A stretch of 64,000 nt of DNA from Acridotheres tristis (lineage: Eukaryota; Chordata; Aves; Passeriformes; Sturnidae), in the NCBI GenBank assembly GCA_037013685.1, contig CM072919.1, forward strand, positions 807,616 through 871,615, in the 5' to 3' direction. Shown one piece after another: positions 13,030 through 24,650 of this stretch; within the stretch, counting starts at the first letter, position 1, and each line of letters starts with the position of its first letter. The notes under the pieces are model-generated. The model searched no databases. It was not told the origin of the DNA and worked only from the letters and a program-made list of their open reading frames with translations. The translations under genes were made by a program, and so were the position numbers.

Positions 13030-15820
13030 ATATTGGCTTTAAGTTGAAGAAATAAAAGATCTTGAGGACCTACATGTGTTACATATTCTTCAGATGCTAT
13101 TTTGTCACTAATTATGCAGTTTATGCTTGGAGAAGAATGGTGGGATTTGGTGTAAGGGTTTGGACTCCTTGAGAAGAATTTGTATTCTGACATTATGTTC
13201 TTCATGCCTTCTGTCTTGTCTGAATTGGCTGGATTCTCTCATCGCTCATTACCTTCAGAACAGTACTTACAGGCAGAGTCATACTGCTGAACAAGTGCCT
13301 TTTGTTCTTTTTATTGACCCAACCATCATGTATACAAACACAAAAGTCTTTTTTCTTGGTATGGATGTGTTTTTAATAAGTCAGCATGCAAAATGCCAGG
13401 CCTGGCAGGGAAACTGGGCAGTAATTTTGCAAAATTATTTCTGTGGTTTGAGGCAGGCTGTACCTCTGGATTCCCCAGCACACACTGAAGGAGAGGTAAG
13501 AGATGCAGGTTGGTTCTGTCAATTTAGACATGCTCTACTCAAGCAATTCAAGAGTTGAATGATTCTTGACCCTTTTTTATTCCAGAAATTGTTCATGTAT
13601 CTTCTGTTCTGGAAGGTACTTGGGTGGGTAAGCATTTAACAGGAGAGGTGCTGACAAAAGTGAGAGACTCAGAATACCAAAGACAGGATGCAAATGTTGA
13701 ATATATTTCCTAATTTACACAGTGCCAAAGGGGGGTAAAGGATGCCTTGGTAACTTAAATACCATTAATGTTATGTTGATGCTTTATTTTCAAGCATCTA
13801 AAGTCTGAAAAAGATTGCCTGGAGCTCTTCTCACTAGTAAGCTCTACACAGACCTCAAATTTATAGTCAGCAAGACCCTACCCACATCCAGAGATGCTGC
13901 CTGCTCTTTAGGCCTGAATTAAATGGCACAGGCTTTAAGGTAAAAACATGTCACTATTCAGATGTTGATTATTTCCAAGCTCTCTGGAACAGCCCCATCA
14001 TTTACTAAGGCAAAAGGTACACAAGTACTTAGCCCTCCAAGTCACGACCAGCAGTGTTTGAAATCAAACCTAGATGTCCTGCTTCCCAAATCTAAAGTTT
14101 TCATCTTCTTTTGATTTGACTAAACCCGATCACAACACTTGCAAATCAGTAAGGCAAAGCCCTCAGCTGGCAGTGGAAGTGGCAGATTCTCTATCCCTGG
14201 CAGCTGCAGTGTCCTGCCCCTCTTCATGACAGCTCCAGGTACTGACCACATCACACAAAAACCTAATGCGACCTCAAAGGGCTGAAGTTTTTGGCTGGTT
14301 TAGTAAGCATCACCTCCTCCTCAACTGAGTACTGCAAGAGTATTACCAGTTATAGATTCTTTTATAGGGTCTTGAACAGCTGTAAGGGAAAAGAAGAAAA
14401 AAAAAAGACCAACAAAAATGCTAAGCCATAGCTTTTAGCTATGTAATAGTCAAGAGTATTAGGAATGCATTCAGAATGCCAAGGCTTCACAGGGCCACCA
14501 CTGGGAACGAACAAGATACTCTGTGCTTGGCTAAGCTCAAGTAGAACTTGTCCACGTTGAACCCACAGGAACATTACACCAACCAAGCAAACCTTTTCAA
14601 GAACTGGCCGCCTTTCAAACCAACAATAGCACAAAAAGTCAGAGCCGTGTGTTTTACCAATATTTACCTTTCTAAAGCTACAAGGATATAATTTGTTACC
14701 CAGCAATTTACTATAGTGTGAGAAGCATTTACAAAATCAGCCATTTACCCCCATGCAAGGGGAGCAATTACAGCTTTATTTCAAAACAAACTGCAACCTT
14801 TTCTGCCTTGCCCTCATCAGAGAAACATGTTCACAGCTTTGTACATCAGACATCACACTAACGACAAGAAAAAAATTACTCCAGTGTTATGGTGTCAGAT
14901 GGGATCTTCACCATTACTCCTAACACTCCTGAAGATTCAATACTCCATCAAAATTCAAGACGCTGGACTACAGCAAGAGCCATCACACCACAGCAGTGTA
15001 CTTCAGAGTGTAAGATGTGGGCAACTGCTCTACACTGAAGGTCCTGCAAAATCCCTTGGTTTTCTGCCTTTCCAAAGCATCTTGCCGAGCACCTCCTGCC
15101 CTGGGCACTCAGAAATACCTTTATGCACTGACTGCCACCAGCCTTACAATGCCCCTGTTCCAAACGTGCCAACTTTTAGTGGCCAGCAATACACACAAAC
15201 TGAAATCCAGTTTTATTTGAAGGCAGAGTGGTTCGAGGGCAGAGTCAAACCACTGGTTGCATCTCCTGCCTGCACTCAGCCACTCAGTCTGGAAAACGAG
15301 TACAGAAGCTGGAGATAGAACTGAATGCACAGTGATCCATGCCTCTCCTCACTTCCCATGGCAGAAAACATCTCTCCTTCCTCACAGGCACAAAACATCC
15401 CTCTTTCCTCACAGGCATGGGCCCAACCTGCACTCCAGATTAGAGGTAACAAGCATTTGACCTTCTGTACCTCCACCTGCACTTACAGACAAGCTTCAGG
15501 ACTTCCCACAACCCTCCATGACAGCTTCAGAGGCTCAGGTAAAGCTTTACATCCACCATCCCAAAGGGATGCATAATCCTACCATGATGACAGAGAAACT
15601 CTGACCAGTAGACCACAAAAATTTAGGGCACTCTGATGACCGAGGCTGCAGGAAGCCTGTGGGAGGCAAGGGTGTAATGCTCATAACACAGAGCTCTGTT
15701 TATGGCCTGGACTATCACGAGTCAGCAGAAACTCAGGGTTTCTGAGTTTCAGGTTCAGGAAAGAGCAAAGTCTCTGTCTTTGGAAGGGCCTTTACCAAAG
15801 ATAAATATTGCCACCACTAA
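13030..15820. other. FZR1 intron 1, unique AT-richer sequence
   Basis: About 2.8 kb with no recognisable repeat, coding exon or RNA gene. Base composition is much more AT-rich than the flanks. Short ORFs here (for example 13127-13558 and 14827-15318) have no family likeness. Confidence 0.5.
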
Positions 15821-15821
15821 T

Positions 15822-16060
15822 CACAGAATACCAGAATGGTTTGGGCTTGAAGGCACCTCAAAGCTGATCCAGTGCCACCCCTGTCATGGATAGGGACATC
15901 TTCCACTGTCCCAGGTTGCTCCAAGCCCCATCCAACTTAGCCTTGGACATTTCCAGGGATCCAGGAGCAGCCACAGCTGCTCTGGGCACCCTGTGCCAGG
16001 GCCTCCCCACTCTCATGGGGAAGAATTTCTTCCTAATATCTAATAGATCTTCTCAGTACA
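15822..16060 (-). mobile_element. CR1 LINE 3' end fragment
   Basis: It starts with tcacagaataccagaatgg and continues with the 'ggatccaggagcagccacagc' type CR1 tail, in FZR1 intron 1. Confidence 0.8.
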
Positions 16061-17606
16061 CCATCACAAGCCCAAAAGTTTTTCACCAGGATTTTTGTAT
16101 ACACAACAGTTACTCTTAAATGCAAGTGCTCCTCAAAGCGGACACTCCAAAAAGCCCACTAGGAACATCACTCTTGCTGTCTCTCACACAGATGATGCTC
16201 AGGTACCACCACTGCTTTCAGCATAGATGTTTTTGCTAAATCCTTTTTTCCTCCACAACTAAAGGAAAAAAAAGGAAGATGACAGTCAAGCCTGTACTCC
16301 AAAGACCAGGCTATTTTCAACCATTCAACTGAAGCTCAAATACAAGTGATGGGTAACTACAAAGATCAGAACGAGCAGCCACCCCACCGATGCAGCCACA
16401 CAGCAGCCAGGCCACTTGCTGAGGGGTTCCAAATTTGCCTCAGCCGGTTTTGAATAAGTCAGGAGAACTGTAGGGTTGTTATTTACCTTCACAGGTGACG
16501 TTTTTATTCAATACACATCCCACTGCAGCGTACCATTGTCTCTTGGCAGTGCAGAGCTTATCCAAGCAGACATGACAACCACGCACTCAGCAGGGAATTT
16601 CTCAGAAAATCACCACTATTAAACCCCTTTTTTATTGTTTGCAGGTGGTGATCATTTCACCCTTTCACCATGATGCTCCATAAATAAGAGGGACACACTT
16701 GTTCCCAGGGAATACAAAATACAGCATGAAGTCCTCAGCAGCACAGGAAGCCTTGCACTGGGAAACAAAGCACAACACATGGGGACACTTTGATGGTACC
16801 TCCTGCTCATGGGCCAAAAGCCCCTAATTAACAGGAAGTCTCCTTAAAGAGGTTTATCTGTTACAAAAGCAAAACAAACAAGAGGCAGCAGCAGGAACTC
16901 TCCAGTTTCAGAGATGCAGTAACTGGCCAAGGCACCTGGTGAAGCAGCACCTGTACCCCTGGGCTGTGTTGGCTGTCACCTGGCTCGGGGATGCTCCAAG
17001 GGCAGGGGTGAAGAGCAGGTTCAGCTCCAGCAGATCTTGCCTGAGAAACACCAAGTGCTGAGCAAGTTCTGCTGGTCCCATTTGCAGTGAAAGAGGTTCC
17101 TGCTGGTCCCCATATGCTCAGGAAGAACAGCACAGAACTCCGTCCCTTCTGCAGATGCTGAAGGCTAATTGCTGCATTGGGGAAGGGGCTGGGTATTATT
17201 TCCCCAAGGTACTTCTTGGCAAGGAGGGGACATGCACTAACTTTACAACGTTCTGCTTTGAGATTTCATCTCAGTCTAGGACATAGCCAGTGCCAAATAC
17301 ACGTGCCTCTCACAAGGCAGGGCCTGATCAAACTCCACAGTTCTCTCCACACTGCCTGGCCTCCAGAACTCCCCTTGGATACAGGAGCCGAGCTCTGGGT
17401 AGTCACTGGCCTCCACAGAGGGCCAGTTACAGCCACAGCACTTCTGCTTCCACCATCACCTGGCAGCAGTTTTCCCCACAAAAAAACATTTTGTACAAGT
17501 CACTAGACAGACAGGAAAAACAAAGGTTCTGCTTTCAACCAGCATATGATGGCACCTGTTTTGGTAATCACCTAGAAGATATTTGTTTAATTATTCTGTG
17601 TCGAAT
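16061..17606. other. FZR1 intron 1, no feature recognised
   Basis: Unique intronic sequence. No repeat family, coding exon or structured RNA could be supported by eye. Confidence 0.4.
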
Positions 17607-17762
17607 CAAAGAATCATTTAGGTTGGAAAAGCCTTCTAAGATCAGAGTCCAACTGTCCCCCTAGCAATGTCAAGGCCACCACTAACCATGCCCCAGGTAC
17701 CAGATCCACATGTCTGTTAAATCCCTGCAGGGATGAGGACTCCACCACTGCCTTGCATATCC
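17607..17762 (-). mobile_element. CR1 LINE fragment
   Basis: A short CR1 3' end (ttaggttggaaaagcc on the plus strand) immediately before a longer CR1 copy. Confidence 0.75.
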
Positions 17763-17773
17763 CAGTGCTACAT

Positions 17774-18640
17774 GGAATCACAGGGTGGGTCAGGCTGGAA
17801 GGACCACAGTGGTCATCTGGTCCCACCTCCATGGTCATCCCAGAACACACGGCACAGGATTGTGTCCAGACGCTTCTGGAATATCTCCAGTGAGGGAGAC
17901 TGCACACCTTCCCTGGGCAGCCTGTTCCAGTGCTCAGTCACTCCACAGGGAAGTTCTTCCTCATGTTCAAATGGAACTTCTGAGGTATCAATCCCTGCCC
18001 CTTCCTCTTGTCCCATTGCTGGGAGCAGAACCTGGTCTTTGCTCCGAGCCCTCCCTGCAGACACTGAGAGGATGAGGGCTGAGGGTCCCTCTCAGCTGTG
18101 TCTCCTCTCAAGGCTGAACATACACAGCTCATTGAGCCTTTCCTGAAGAGAGAGATGTTCCAGTCCCTTCAGCAGCTCCGCAGCATCCCCTGGACCTGCT
18201 CCAAGAGCTCCAAGTCCCTCCTGTCCAGAACTAGACACAGCACTCCAGATTTGCCTGACCAGGGCCAAGAAGAAGGGCAGGATCACCTCCCTCAACCTGC
18301 TGGCAATGCTCTTCCTAATGCACACCAGGATCTCACTGGCCCCTTGGCCCCTGGGACACACAGCTGGTCAGGAACACTCTGTTGTTCACCAGGGCCCTCT
18401 GCAGCTGCTCTCCAGCAGGTCAGGCCTCAGCCTGGACTGGGGTTATCCCTCCCAGGTGGAGCATCCTACACTTACCTTGCTGAAGTTCTGACAGTTCTTA
18501 CCTTCCCACCTCTCCAGCCTGTCGAGGCCCTTCTTCAAGGCTGCACAGCCCTGGGGGGGACTGGCCACTGCTCCTGCTCTGTGTCAGCAGCTGAGGAGGC
18601 ACCAACCCCCTCATCCAACCACTGACGGATGAGTTAAACA
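17774..18640 (-). mobile_element. CR1 LINE with reverse-transcriptase C-terminus remnant
   Basis: The minus strand encodes recognisable pieces of the CR1 RT tail in shifting frames (TEHWNRLPRE, SPSLEIFQKRLD, LLKGLEHLSLQERL, ELCMFSLERR). Frameshifts and stops make it non-functional. It is in FZR1 intron 1, antisense-to-plus like most CR1 copies here. Confidence 0.9.
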
Positions 18641-19312
18641 ACACTGGGCACAGGATTGAACCTGGGGGGGCTAGTAAAAAGGGAGTAGGGATGTATAGAG
18701 TGAAGTACTTGGATCTTAGAGACACAGGAAGTTTTTTTTATAAGTTTTTACATGTTGGTCACTCCAGACTCAAAGAGGACTGACTTAGGAGCAGAAAAAA
18801 GGACAAGAAATGCTACAGTCTGAATTTTCTAACGACTTACAGAATCTTCAGGGCTTTTTGTTTCTGTTTAGTAGTTTCTATTCTGTTTGAGCAGATTTTT
18901 CATACAGCTACTGACTTTAATAACATTCCGTTTCCCTTCAAAAAAATCCACAGGAGACAGTTGTCCAATTATGTTGTACTTCCAAGTGCATAAAGACAGC
19001 TAGAACTACCAGCTTTATAGATACACATTTACTGGTAAGACTTCCAGTAAAGAAGAATTCAGTGCACTACAAGCAGAGATTAAAAAATTCACCAGCAGCC
19101 CTGTCCTCAGAGCTTTACTGAAAGCTCAGGCATCCAAAACTCTGCTTCATTATAACACTTAAGGTAATGAAGATGCAATGGTGCCCCTGGACAAACTACA
19201 AAAATAAACCTTAGAATTTACAAAACATTACAGCCTCAGTCAACAGCCCCAGAAAACTCTCCTTCTGTATCAATTATAATAATCAAAAAACCTAAATCAG
19301 ACTAATACAAGA
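18641..19312. other. FZR1 intron 1, AT-rich unique sequence
   Basis: Nothing recognised apart from A/T-rich intronic sequence. Confidence 0.4.
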
Positions 19313-19610
19313 TCATAGAATCCCAGAATGTTTTGTGCTTGAAGGCACCTTAAAGGTTCATCTCCTTCAACTCCCTTCCATGGGCAGGGACACCTTCCAC
19401 TGTCCCAGGCTGCTCCAAGCCCCATCCAGCCTGGCCTGGGACACTGCCAGGGATCCAGGGGCAGCCACAGCTGCTCTGGGTACCCTGTGCCAGGGCCTGC
19501 CAACCCTCCCAGGGAACAATTCCTTCCCAATATCCCATCTAATCCCACCTTCTGTACGTGGGAAGCCATTCCCTCTTCTCCTGTCCCTACAGGCTCTTGT
19601 ACATAGTCTC
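19313..19610 (-). mobile_element. CR1 LINE 3' end
   Basis: It starts catagaatcccagaatgttt on the plus strand. Same subfamily as the copies at 7411-7770 (opposite orientation) and 51446-51840. Confidence 0.85.
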
Positions 19611-20239
19611 TCCATCTTTTTTGTCATCTCCCTCAGGTTCTAGAAGGCTACAGTGAGGTTTTGGTGCTCACAGCAGAACTGCTCTCTGAAGAACCTTCTG
19701 CACTACTGGGGTGTTATTAAATACACGAAGGAAGAATCAGCACATCATAAGAAAATGGGCACAAAGCCTTCAAGAGAGCTACAAATCAAGGAAAAACAAT
19801 CCTCCGTGCCACAAATCAAACATCTTCCTGAGGTGACTCCAATGTGACCTGACAAACTGCCCTGGCCCAGAAGAACCTTCTAACCACCTGGAGGACCTCC
19901 AGCTCAGGATGATCCTGCGTACAAATCCCACGTGCAAAATATCAACAACAGGCTAAAAATACCCTGATGAAACACACAGCGATAAGGAGCTCCCTCAGAC
20001 CCCAGAGCCATAGGGTGAGCAGGGGCACATCCACCGGTGCTGTACGTAAACAAGAGACTGCTGGCCAAAGTTGCTGTTGCTGCTTGGAGATCCCTTTAAG
20101 AATACCATCCACACCACTAAAATCTCTGTTACCGCTTGTGTTACCAACTTGATCAAGAACCAAGAGCTGATCCAGGCTCCGGCTCTTTGCGTCTTTCCCC
20201 AGAGGACGAGGGCACAGGACCGAGCGAAGGGGTTACACT

Positions 20240-20960
20240 GCAAGCTTCCAGCTGCTTTGCACAGCCCCGGCCCCGCGTGCAGGTGCGGGATGCCGGTTAC
20301 CAAACACACTGGAGCGTTGGGGCTCACCGGCCCTGCAGTGACAGGGCACAGAGCACCTGGGCCCGCAGGAACCGGCACAGACTGGGCCCATCCTGCCAGG
20401 GCTGACAAGGCACCACAACGGGCGGGGAGATAGAGGCGGGGCTGCTCGGTGACCGGCTGCCGAGGGAGAGAGGGAGGGAGAAAGGGACGAAAGGAGGCAA
20501 GGCACCCCCAGCCCCGCCCGGCCCGGCCCGGCCCGGCCCAGCACAGCCCGGCCCCTCCGCATAGCCCGGCCCGGCCCACAGGCCCGTGCCCCCGGGGTAA
20601 AGTGCGGGGCCCAAGCTTGCTGCAGGCTCTCCGCCTCGCCGTGTTGTGCCATGCCATGCTCCATGCTGTGCTCCTTACCGTGCCCCAAGCGCTGCCCCAG
20701 CCGTACCTGCTGCGGTGCCGGTGCCACCAGGCGGCCCAGCCCGGCCCAGCTCCGCCTCCTCCGTCAGCACCCGCCGGCCCCGCCGCTACACAACATGGCG
20801 GCCGCCCCCGCGCGGGGCACGACGGGAGCGCGCCCCGCCCGCCGCTTCGAACACACACAGGAAGCGGCGACGCGAGGCGCCATGGCAACGGGCCAGGTGA
20901 CGTCACAACCTGGACATGACGTCATGGCGGGGGGTTCCGGTGTCTGTGTGTGTCCCTCCG
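20240..20960 (-). promoter_or_regulatory. FZR1: CpG-island promoter of FZR1
   Basis: This is a dense CpG, GC-rich stretch with no TATA box. It holds a YY1-type ACATGGCGGC element (from 20793, plus orientation) and two consensus cAMP-response elements TGACGTCA at 20898-20905 and 20917-20924. Two plausible minus-strand donors for a non-coding exon 1 are CAG|GTACGG (exon end 20707) and ACG|GTAAGG (near 20681). It is the only CpG island upstream of the FZR1 start exon, so it is taken as the FZR1 promoter. The exact TSS cannot be read. Confidence 0.7.
20898..20924. promoter_or_regulatory. Pair of palindromic CRE (TGACGTCA) sites
   Basis: Two perfect 8-bp CREs lie 19 bp apart start to start, at the outer edge of the FZR1 CpG island. 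The motif is the CREB/ATF binding palindrome. Binding in this species is inferred. Confidence 0.75.
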
Positions 20961-20989
20961 GGAGGGCACCGGCCCGGAGACTGCTGGGC

Positions 20990-21400
20990 CTCTGAGGGGC
21001 CCCTTGGGTTCCTTAAGGAGGTCCTTGGGTCCACAAACGGGTCCTTTTGGTGGTCCTTGGGAGGGGAATTCTTGGGTCCTTCCCCCCCGCTGGTGGGGGG
21101 GGAGGAGTGTTCTATAGTCCTTAAGGGAATTATCTTGGTCCTTGAGGAGTTCTTAGGAAAGCGTCTTGATCCCTGGAAGGGAGTCATCGTATCCCTGAGG
21201 GGGGCTCCCTGAATCCTTTAGGGGGTCCTTGGGTCTTTGGGGGGCTCCTTAGTGGGAGTTTCTTGGTCCCTGAAGGGGTTCTTGGGTCTCTGGGGAAGGT
21301 TCTTGGGTCCTTTAGGGGGGGTCCTCAGGTCCTTGGGAGGCCTCTTGGCTTCTGGAGGTTGGTCTTGGCCCCTCCAGGAGGGTGTGGGATTCCTGTGCCC
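20990..21400. repeat. Degenerate minisatellite ('cttgggtcctt' units) beside the FZR1 promoter
   Basis: About 400 bp built from imperfect 20-30 bp units containing 'ggtccttggg' or 'ttcttgggtc', with G-rich runs between. It lies directly outside the FZR1 CpG island. No ORF of note. Confidence 0.75.
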
Positions 21401-21949
21401 CCCCCCCGAGATTGTCTGTGACGCAGTGTAGGGCCCCTCACGACCCCGCAGAGTGTCTGTGTCTCCCCCATTCCTAATCTCTGATACCCATTACTCTTCT
21501 CAGGGAGTTATGGAGTGAGTGGGGGGAAGCCAGCTGTGTGCCCACCCCGCTCTCGGGAGGGCACTGGGCCAGGGGCTGCTGCTCCCCCAGAGCTCAGCCC
21601 CACATGGCCCGGGAGGAGCCAGGGGCAGGTGCTGCAGGAGGATTTGCGGCCCCATGCCCTTCTCAGTGCTGGTGTGTGCTGGAGCCACCCAGTTCCTGCC
21701 CATGCCCACAAAGGGGCTGGTGCCAGCGACTCGGGGTGCTCGTTGGAGGGCAGAGGGATGCCTGTCTGCAGACAGCACAACCACCCATTCTTGTCCTACT
21801 GCAGCAGTGCAGTGAGCTGCATGCAATTCCCTGACATTAATCTTGCACCTCCCTGTTCAGCTCAGCCTTACATAATAAAGTCTCTCTTTAAGGCTCCCTT
21901 GTATGTTATTTTCGACAAGAAACAGCTGATAACTGCAGCCCTGAGACGG
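21401..21949. other. Intergenic, possible end of a transcript divergent from FZR1
   Basis: No coding exon recognised. A canonical AATAAA at 21874-21879 on the plus strand lies 0.95 kb from the FZR1 CpG island and could end a divergent non-coding RNA. It could equally belong to an undiagnosed repeat. Confidence 0.3.
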
Positions 21950-22579
21950 AACAGAATTGTGACAATTGATAAAAGATTCGTGTTAATCACAAAAGCATTG
22001 GGGTTTGGATAAACCAGAATACTAAGCTCTAAAGTGAAGCATAGACACTAGATAAAGGAAATGATATGATTAAATAATTCTGTTTAAAATCACCTTGTTA
22101 TGTTATATTATGTTGTATTATGTTACATTACATTATATTATGTTATGTTTTTCAAATAAGTTGTATCGGCTACCAGCTTGCAAAATCGGACTTCCCAAAA
22201 AGCCCTTCCTGCCTTTGTCTGATCAATACTGCTTATCTGAAGGACCAGACTCCCAGAACTTCTCTGGTGGTTATCTACAAGGACCAGATGGCTATCTGTG
22301 ACTGATTATCGCCCGGAGGTTTTGTGAATTTGTGTAAGGATGTTTGTTCGACCACCACTGCTTACCTAGCAAAATTATGACAACAAAAAAAAAACCCAAA
22401 ACTTATTGATTACAATGAGAAACCACAGTATAAGAAGAGGCTGCAAACCAAGGTTCAGTGAAGCGTGGAGTGGGCGGTGACCCCTCGCGTTCCCCAGCGC
22501 ACTGCTTGCTCTTTCTATATCAAATAAAGCAATCTAAAATTTTGCTCAATATCGAGACTTTTGTCTCTCATTTATAACA
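21950..22579 (+). mobile_element. Probable solo LTR of an endogenous retrovirus
   Basis: The 3' part looks like an R-U5 region: an AATAAA at 22523-22528, about 25 bp spacer, a 'gagacttttgtctctc' short palindrome, and an ...ACA terminus at 22579 right before a CR1 insertion. An AT-rich 'ttatgttata' simple run lies at 22095-22150. The left end and target-site duplication could not be fixed, and no internal viral genes are present. Confidence 0.5.
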
Positions 22580-22587
22580 GATCATTC

Positions 22588-23036
22588 ATAGACTCCTGGA
22601 ATATCCTGAGCTGGAAGGGACCCACAAGGATCATCAGTGAAGCCCCTGTCCCTGCACAGACCCCCCAACAATCCCACCCTGAGCATCCCTGAGAGCGCTG
22701 TCCAAACGCTCCTGGAGCTCTGGCAGCCTTGGGGCCGGGACCATTCCCTGGGGAGCCTGGGCAGTGCCCAGCACCCTCGGAGGGAAGAACCTTTCCCTGA
22801 GCTCCATGCCAAGCCCTGGCACAGCTCCAGCCCTTCCTGGGCTCCTGGCCCTGGCCCAGAGCAGAGCTCAGCCCCTGCCCCTGTGCCTCCCCTCGGGAGG
22901 AGCTGCAGCCCCCGAGGAGTCTCCCCTCAGTCTCCTCTGCTCCAGCTGAACGAGCCAAGTGCCCTCAGCTGCTCCTCAGAGCTTCCCCAGCTCCGTGTCC
23001 CTCCTTTGGACACTCTCCAACAGCTTTGGGTCCTTT
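22588..23036 (-). mobile_element. CR1 LINE 3' end, young copy, inverted twin of 10940-11415
   Basis: It starts catagactcctggaatatcc. Nearly every base matches the reverse complement of the copy in FZR1 intron 1, as do their conceptual translations. It is inserted directly downstream of the probable LTR. Confidence 0.88.
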
Positions 23037-24000
23037 TGACCTTGTGATGCCCAAAGTGCCTCAAGAACTCAAGCTGATTTCATCCAACAGATCCTGGACT
23101 CAGGCCATGAGGAGCTTCCCTGCAGGCATCCCCACTTTCTCCATTGTCTCAGGAGACCTATGGGATCTGCCCAGACATGGCACGTCCGGAAACCCAACAA
23201 GTTTTGGGAGCGTGGGCACCACTTTTGGAGTAGCATCCAGGCCCTGGCATTACACCCAGGTGTGTGGAAATACCATGATACCAGAGGTTTATGTTCAAAA
23301 AGGAGACAGAGGAGTCCTGTAACTTTATTCACGAATAAAGGGAGAGGCCATGGGGCATTTCCCATGGTGTCTCTCAAACTGTTGGGGGATATAGCCTCCT
23401 TTTTATCCTAATTTTCATGGCCACATCACCTTCTCCTTTCCTCCACTGGCTGAGGTACTTGGAAGGTACAAACTTCCTGAATTTCCTACTGTATGACCCC
23501 CTCTAAAATGCATCCCCCCCTTTATTTAACATACGAGATTCATAGTTCTATTGTCTTCGTTCTCCTTCTCCAAGTTCAGGAGTTTAGCAGGACCTTGGCT
23601 GAGCAGCAGTCCAAGTGAATTAGTAACACTTTCTGAAATGGATGGTTTCTCCTGTTACTTCCTTATCTACAAGTCCCTGGCCCTATCTACAAGCAGATTC
23701 ACACAGTCTGTTTTTAAAGACACATTCATCTTATTCTCTTCTTCCTTTCACTGGGCGCCATCAGGGCCCTGGCACTGCCTGTCTGTGGTTGGGCCTTTTC
23801 TCACTCTGGTTCCAGTCCTTGTCCAAACTGAACCCGGTGAGTTTTGTCCAGTCTTTTCCAGCCTTTTCAACCCTTCTTGCAAATCCAAGGCAGATTTGGG
23901 ATTTTGTTGTTGCAGTTTTCCTTGTTTCTGTAGTGCCAGTCCTTACTGCACCTGAGCTCACTAACCCTTTTCCAGCCTGAAGGCAGGAAGACAGTGGGTT
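23037..24000. other. Intergenic, possible second LTR-like remnant
   Basis: No gene. The stretch 23300-23560 has an A/T-rich 'tttattcacgaataaa' motif followed by a pyrimidine-rich tract, resembling an LTR fragment in minus orientation. The evidence is weak. Confidence 0.25.
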
Positions 24001-24270
24001 GGGGTGAGGATGGAGATGATGGGACGGTGTGGTTTGGTGAGAGTTCGTGATGGTGATGGCAGAGATGGGCACGGAGATGGCAGAGCTGTGCAGAACTGTG
24101 TGGAGAGGCAGGGATGGGGATGGGGATAGGGAAGGGGGGAGGTGCTGTGGGGATGGGGATGGGCATGGGGAAGGGGATGGGGATGGGGAAGGGGGTGGTG
24201 GTGCTGCGGGGATGGTGAGGCCGGTGCGGTGCGGTGTGGATGGGGGTGTCTGTAAGGTGAGCTGCAGTCA
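24000..24270. repeat. G-rich (GGGGAT)n-type low-complexity tract
   Basis: Imperfect 'gatggggatggg' and 'gaaggggg' units with many closely spaced runs of four or more G on the plus strand, clearest at 24107-24205. This composition supports G-quadruplex formation. It lies 150-400 bp upstream of the transposase-derived gene. Confidence 0.8.
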
Positions 24271-24279
24271 GGGATGGGG

Positions 24280-24650
24280 ATATCCGTACCGTGCCGTGCA
24301 GAGCCGCGCCGTGCCGCGCGGAGCGAAGCGGCTCCGCCCCGTCCCGCCCCCCGGTTCCACCGTGACCCCACCACCGATCACTTCCAGGGCGGCCTCGGCT
24401 CCCGATTTGAAAATGCGGGAGCGGCTGCTGGTGCTCCTGTGCGCGCTGGCGCGGCGGCGGCGGCGGCGGCGCGCCGGGGCCATGGCCGGGAACGGCGCCG
24501 GGAACGGGAGCGGCAGCGCAGCCGGCGCCGGGGGCTGGGACGGGCCGCAGCGGCGCGCCTGGCTCCGGCACTACTACAGCCAGCGGCAGAAGCGGCTCAT
24601 GACGGTGAGCGGGGCGGGGCCGCCATGGGCGGGAGGGAGGCTGGACGGGA
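24280..24650 (+). promoter_or_regulatory. CpG-island promoter and first exon of the HARBI1/ALP1-like gene
   Basis: Dense CpG sequence spanning the first coding exon (24413-24604). No TATA box is seen. Placement at the 5' end of an intact ORF supports promoter function; the TSS is not determinable. Confidence 0.6.

Noticed and set aside
19995..20906. 303-codon minus-strand frame in the FZR1 CpG island
   Set aside because: Promoter/5'UTR composition; not connected to the FZR1 reading frame, which starts at 8923.
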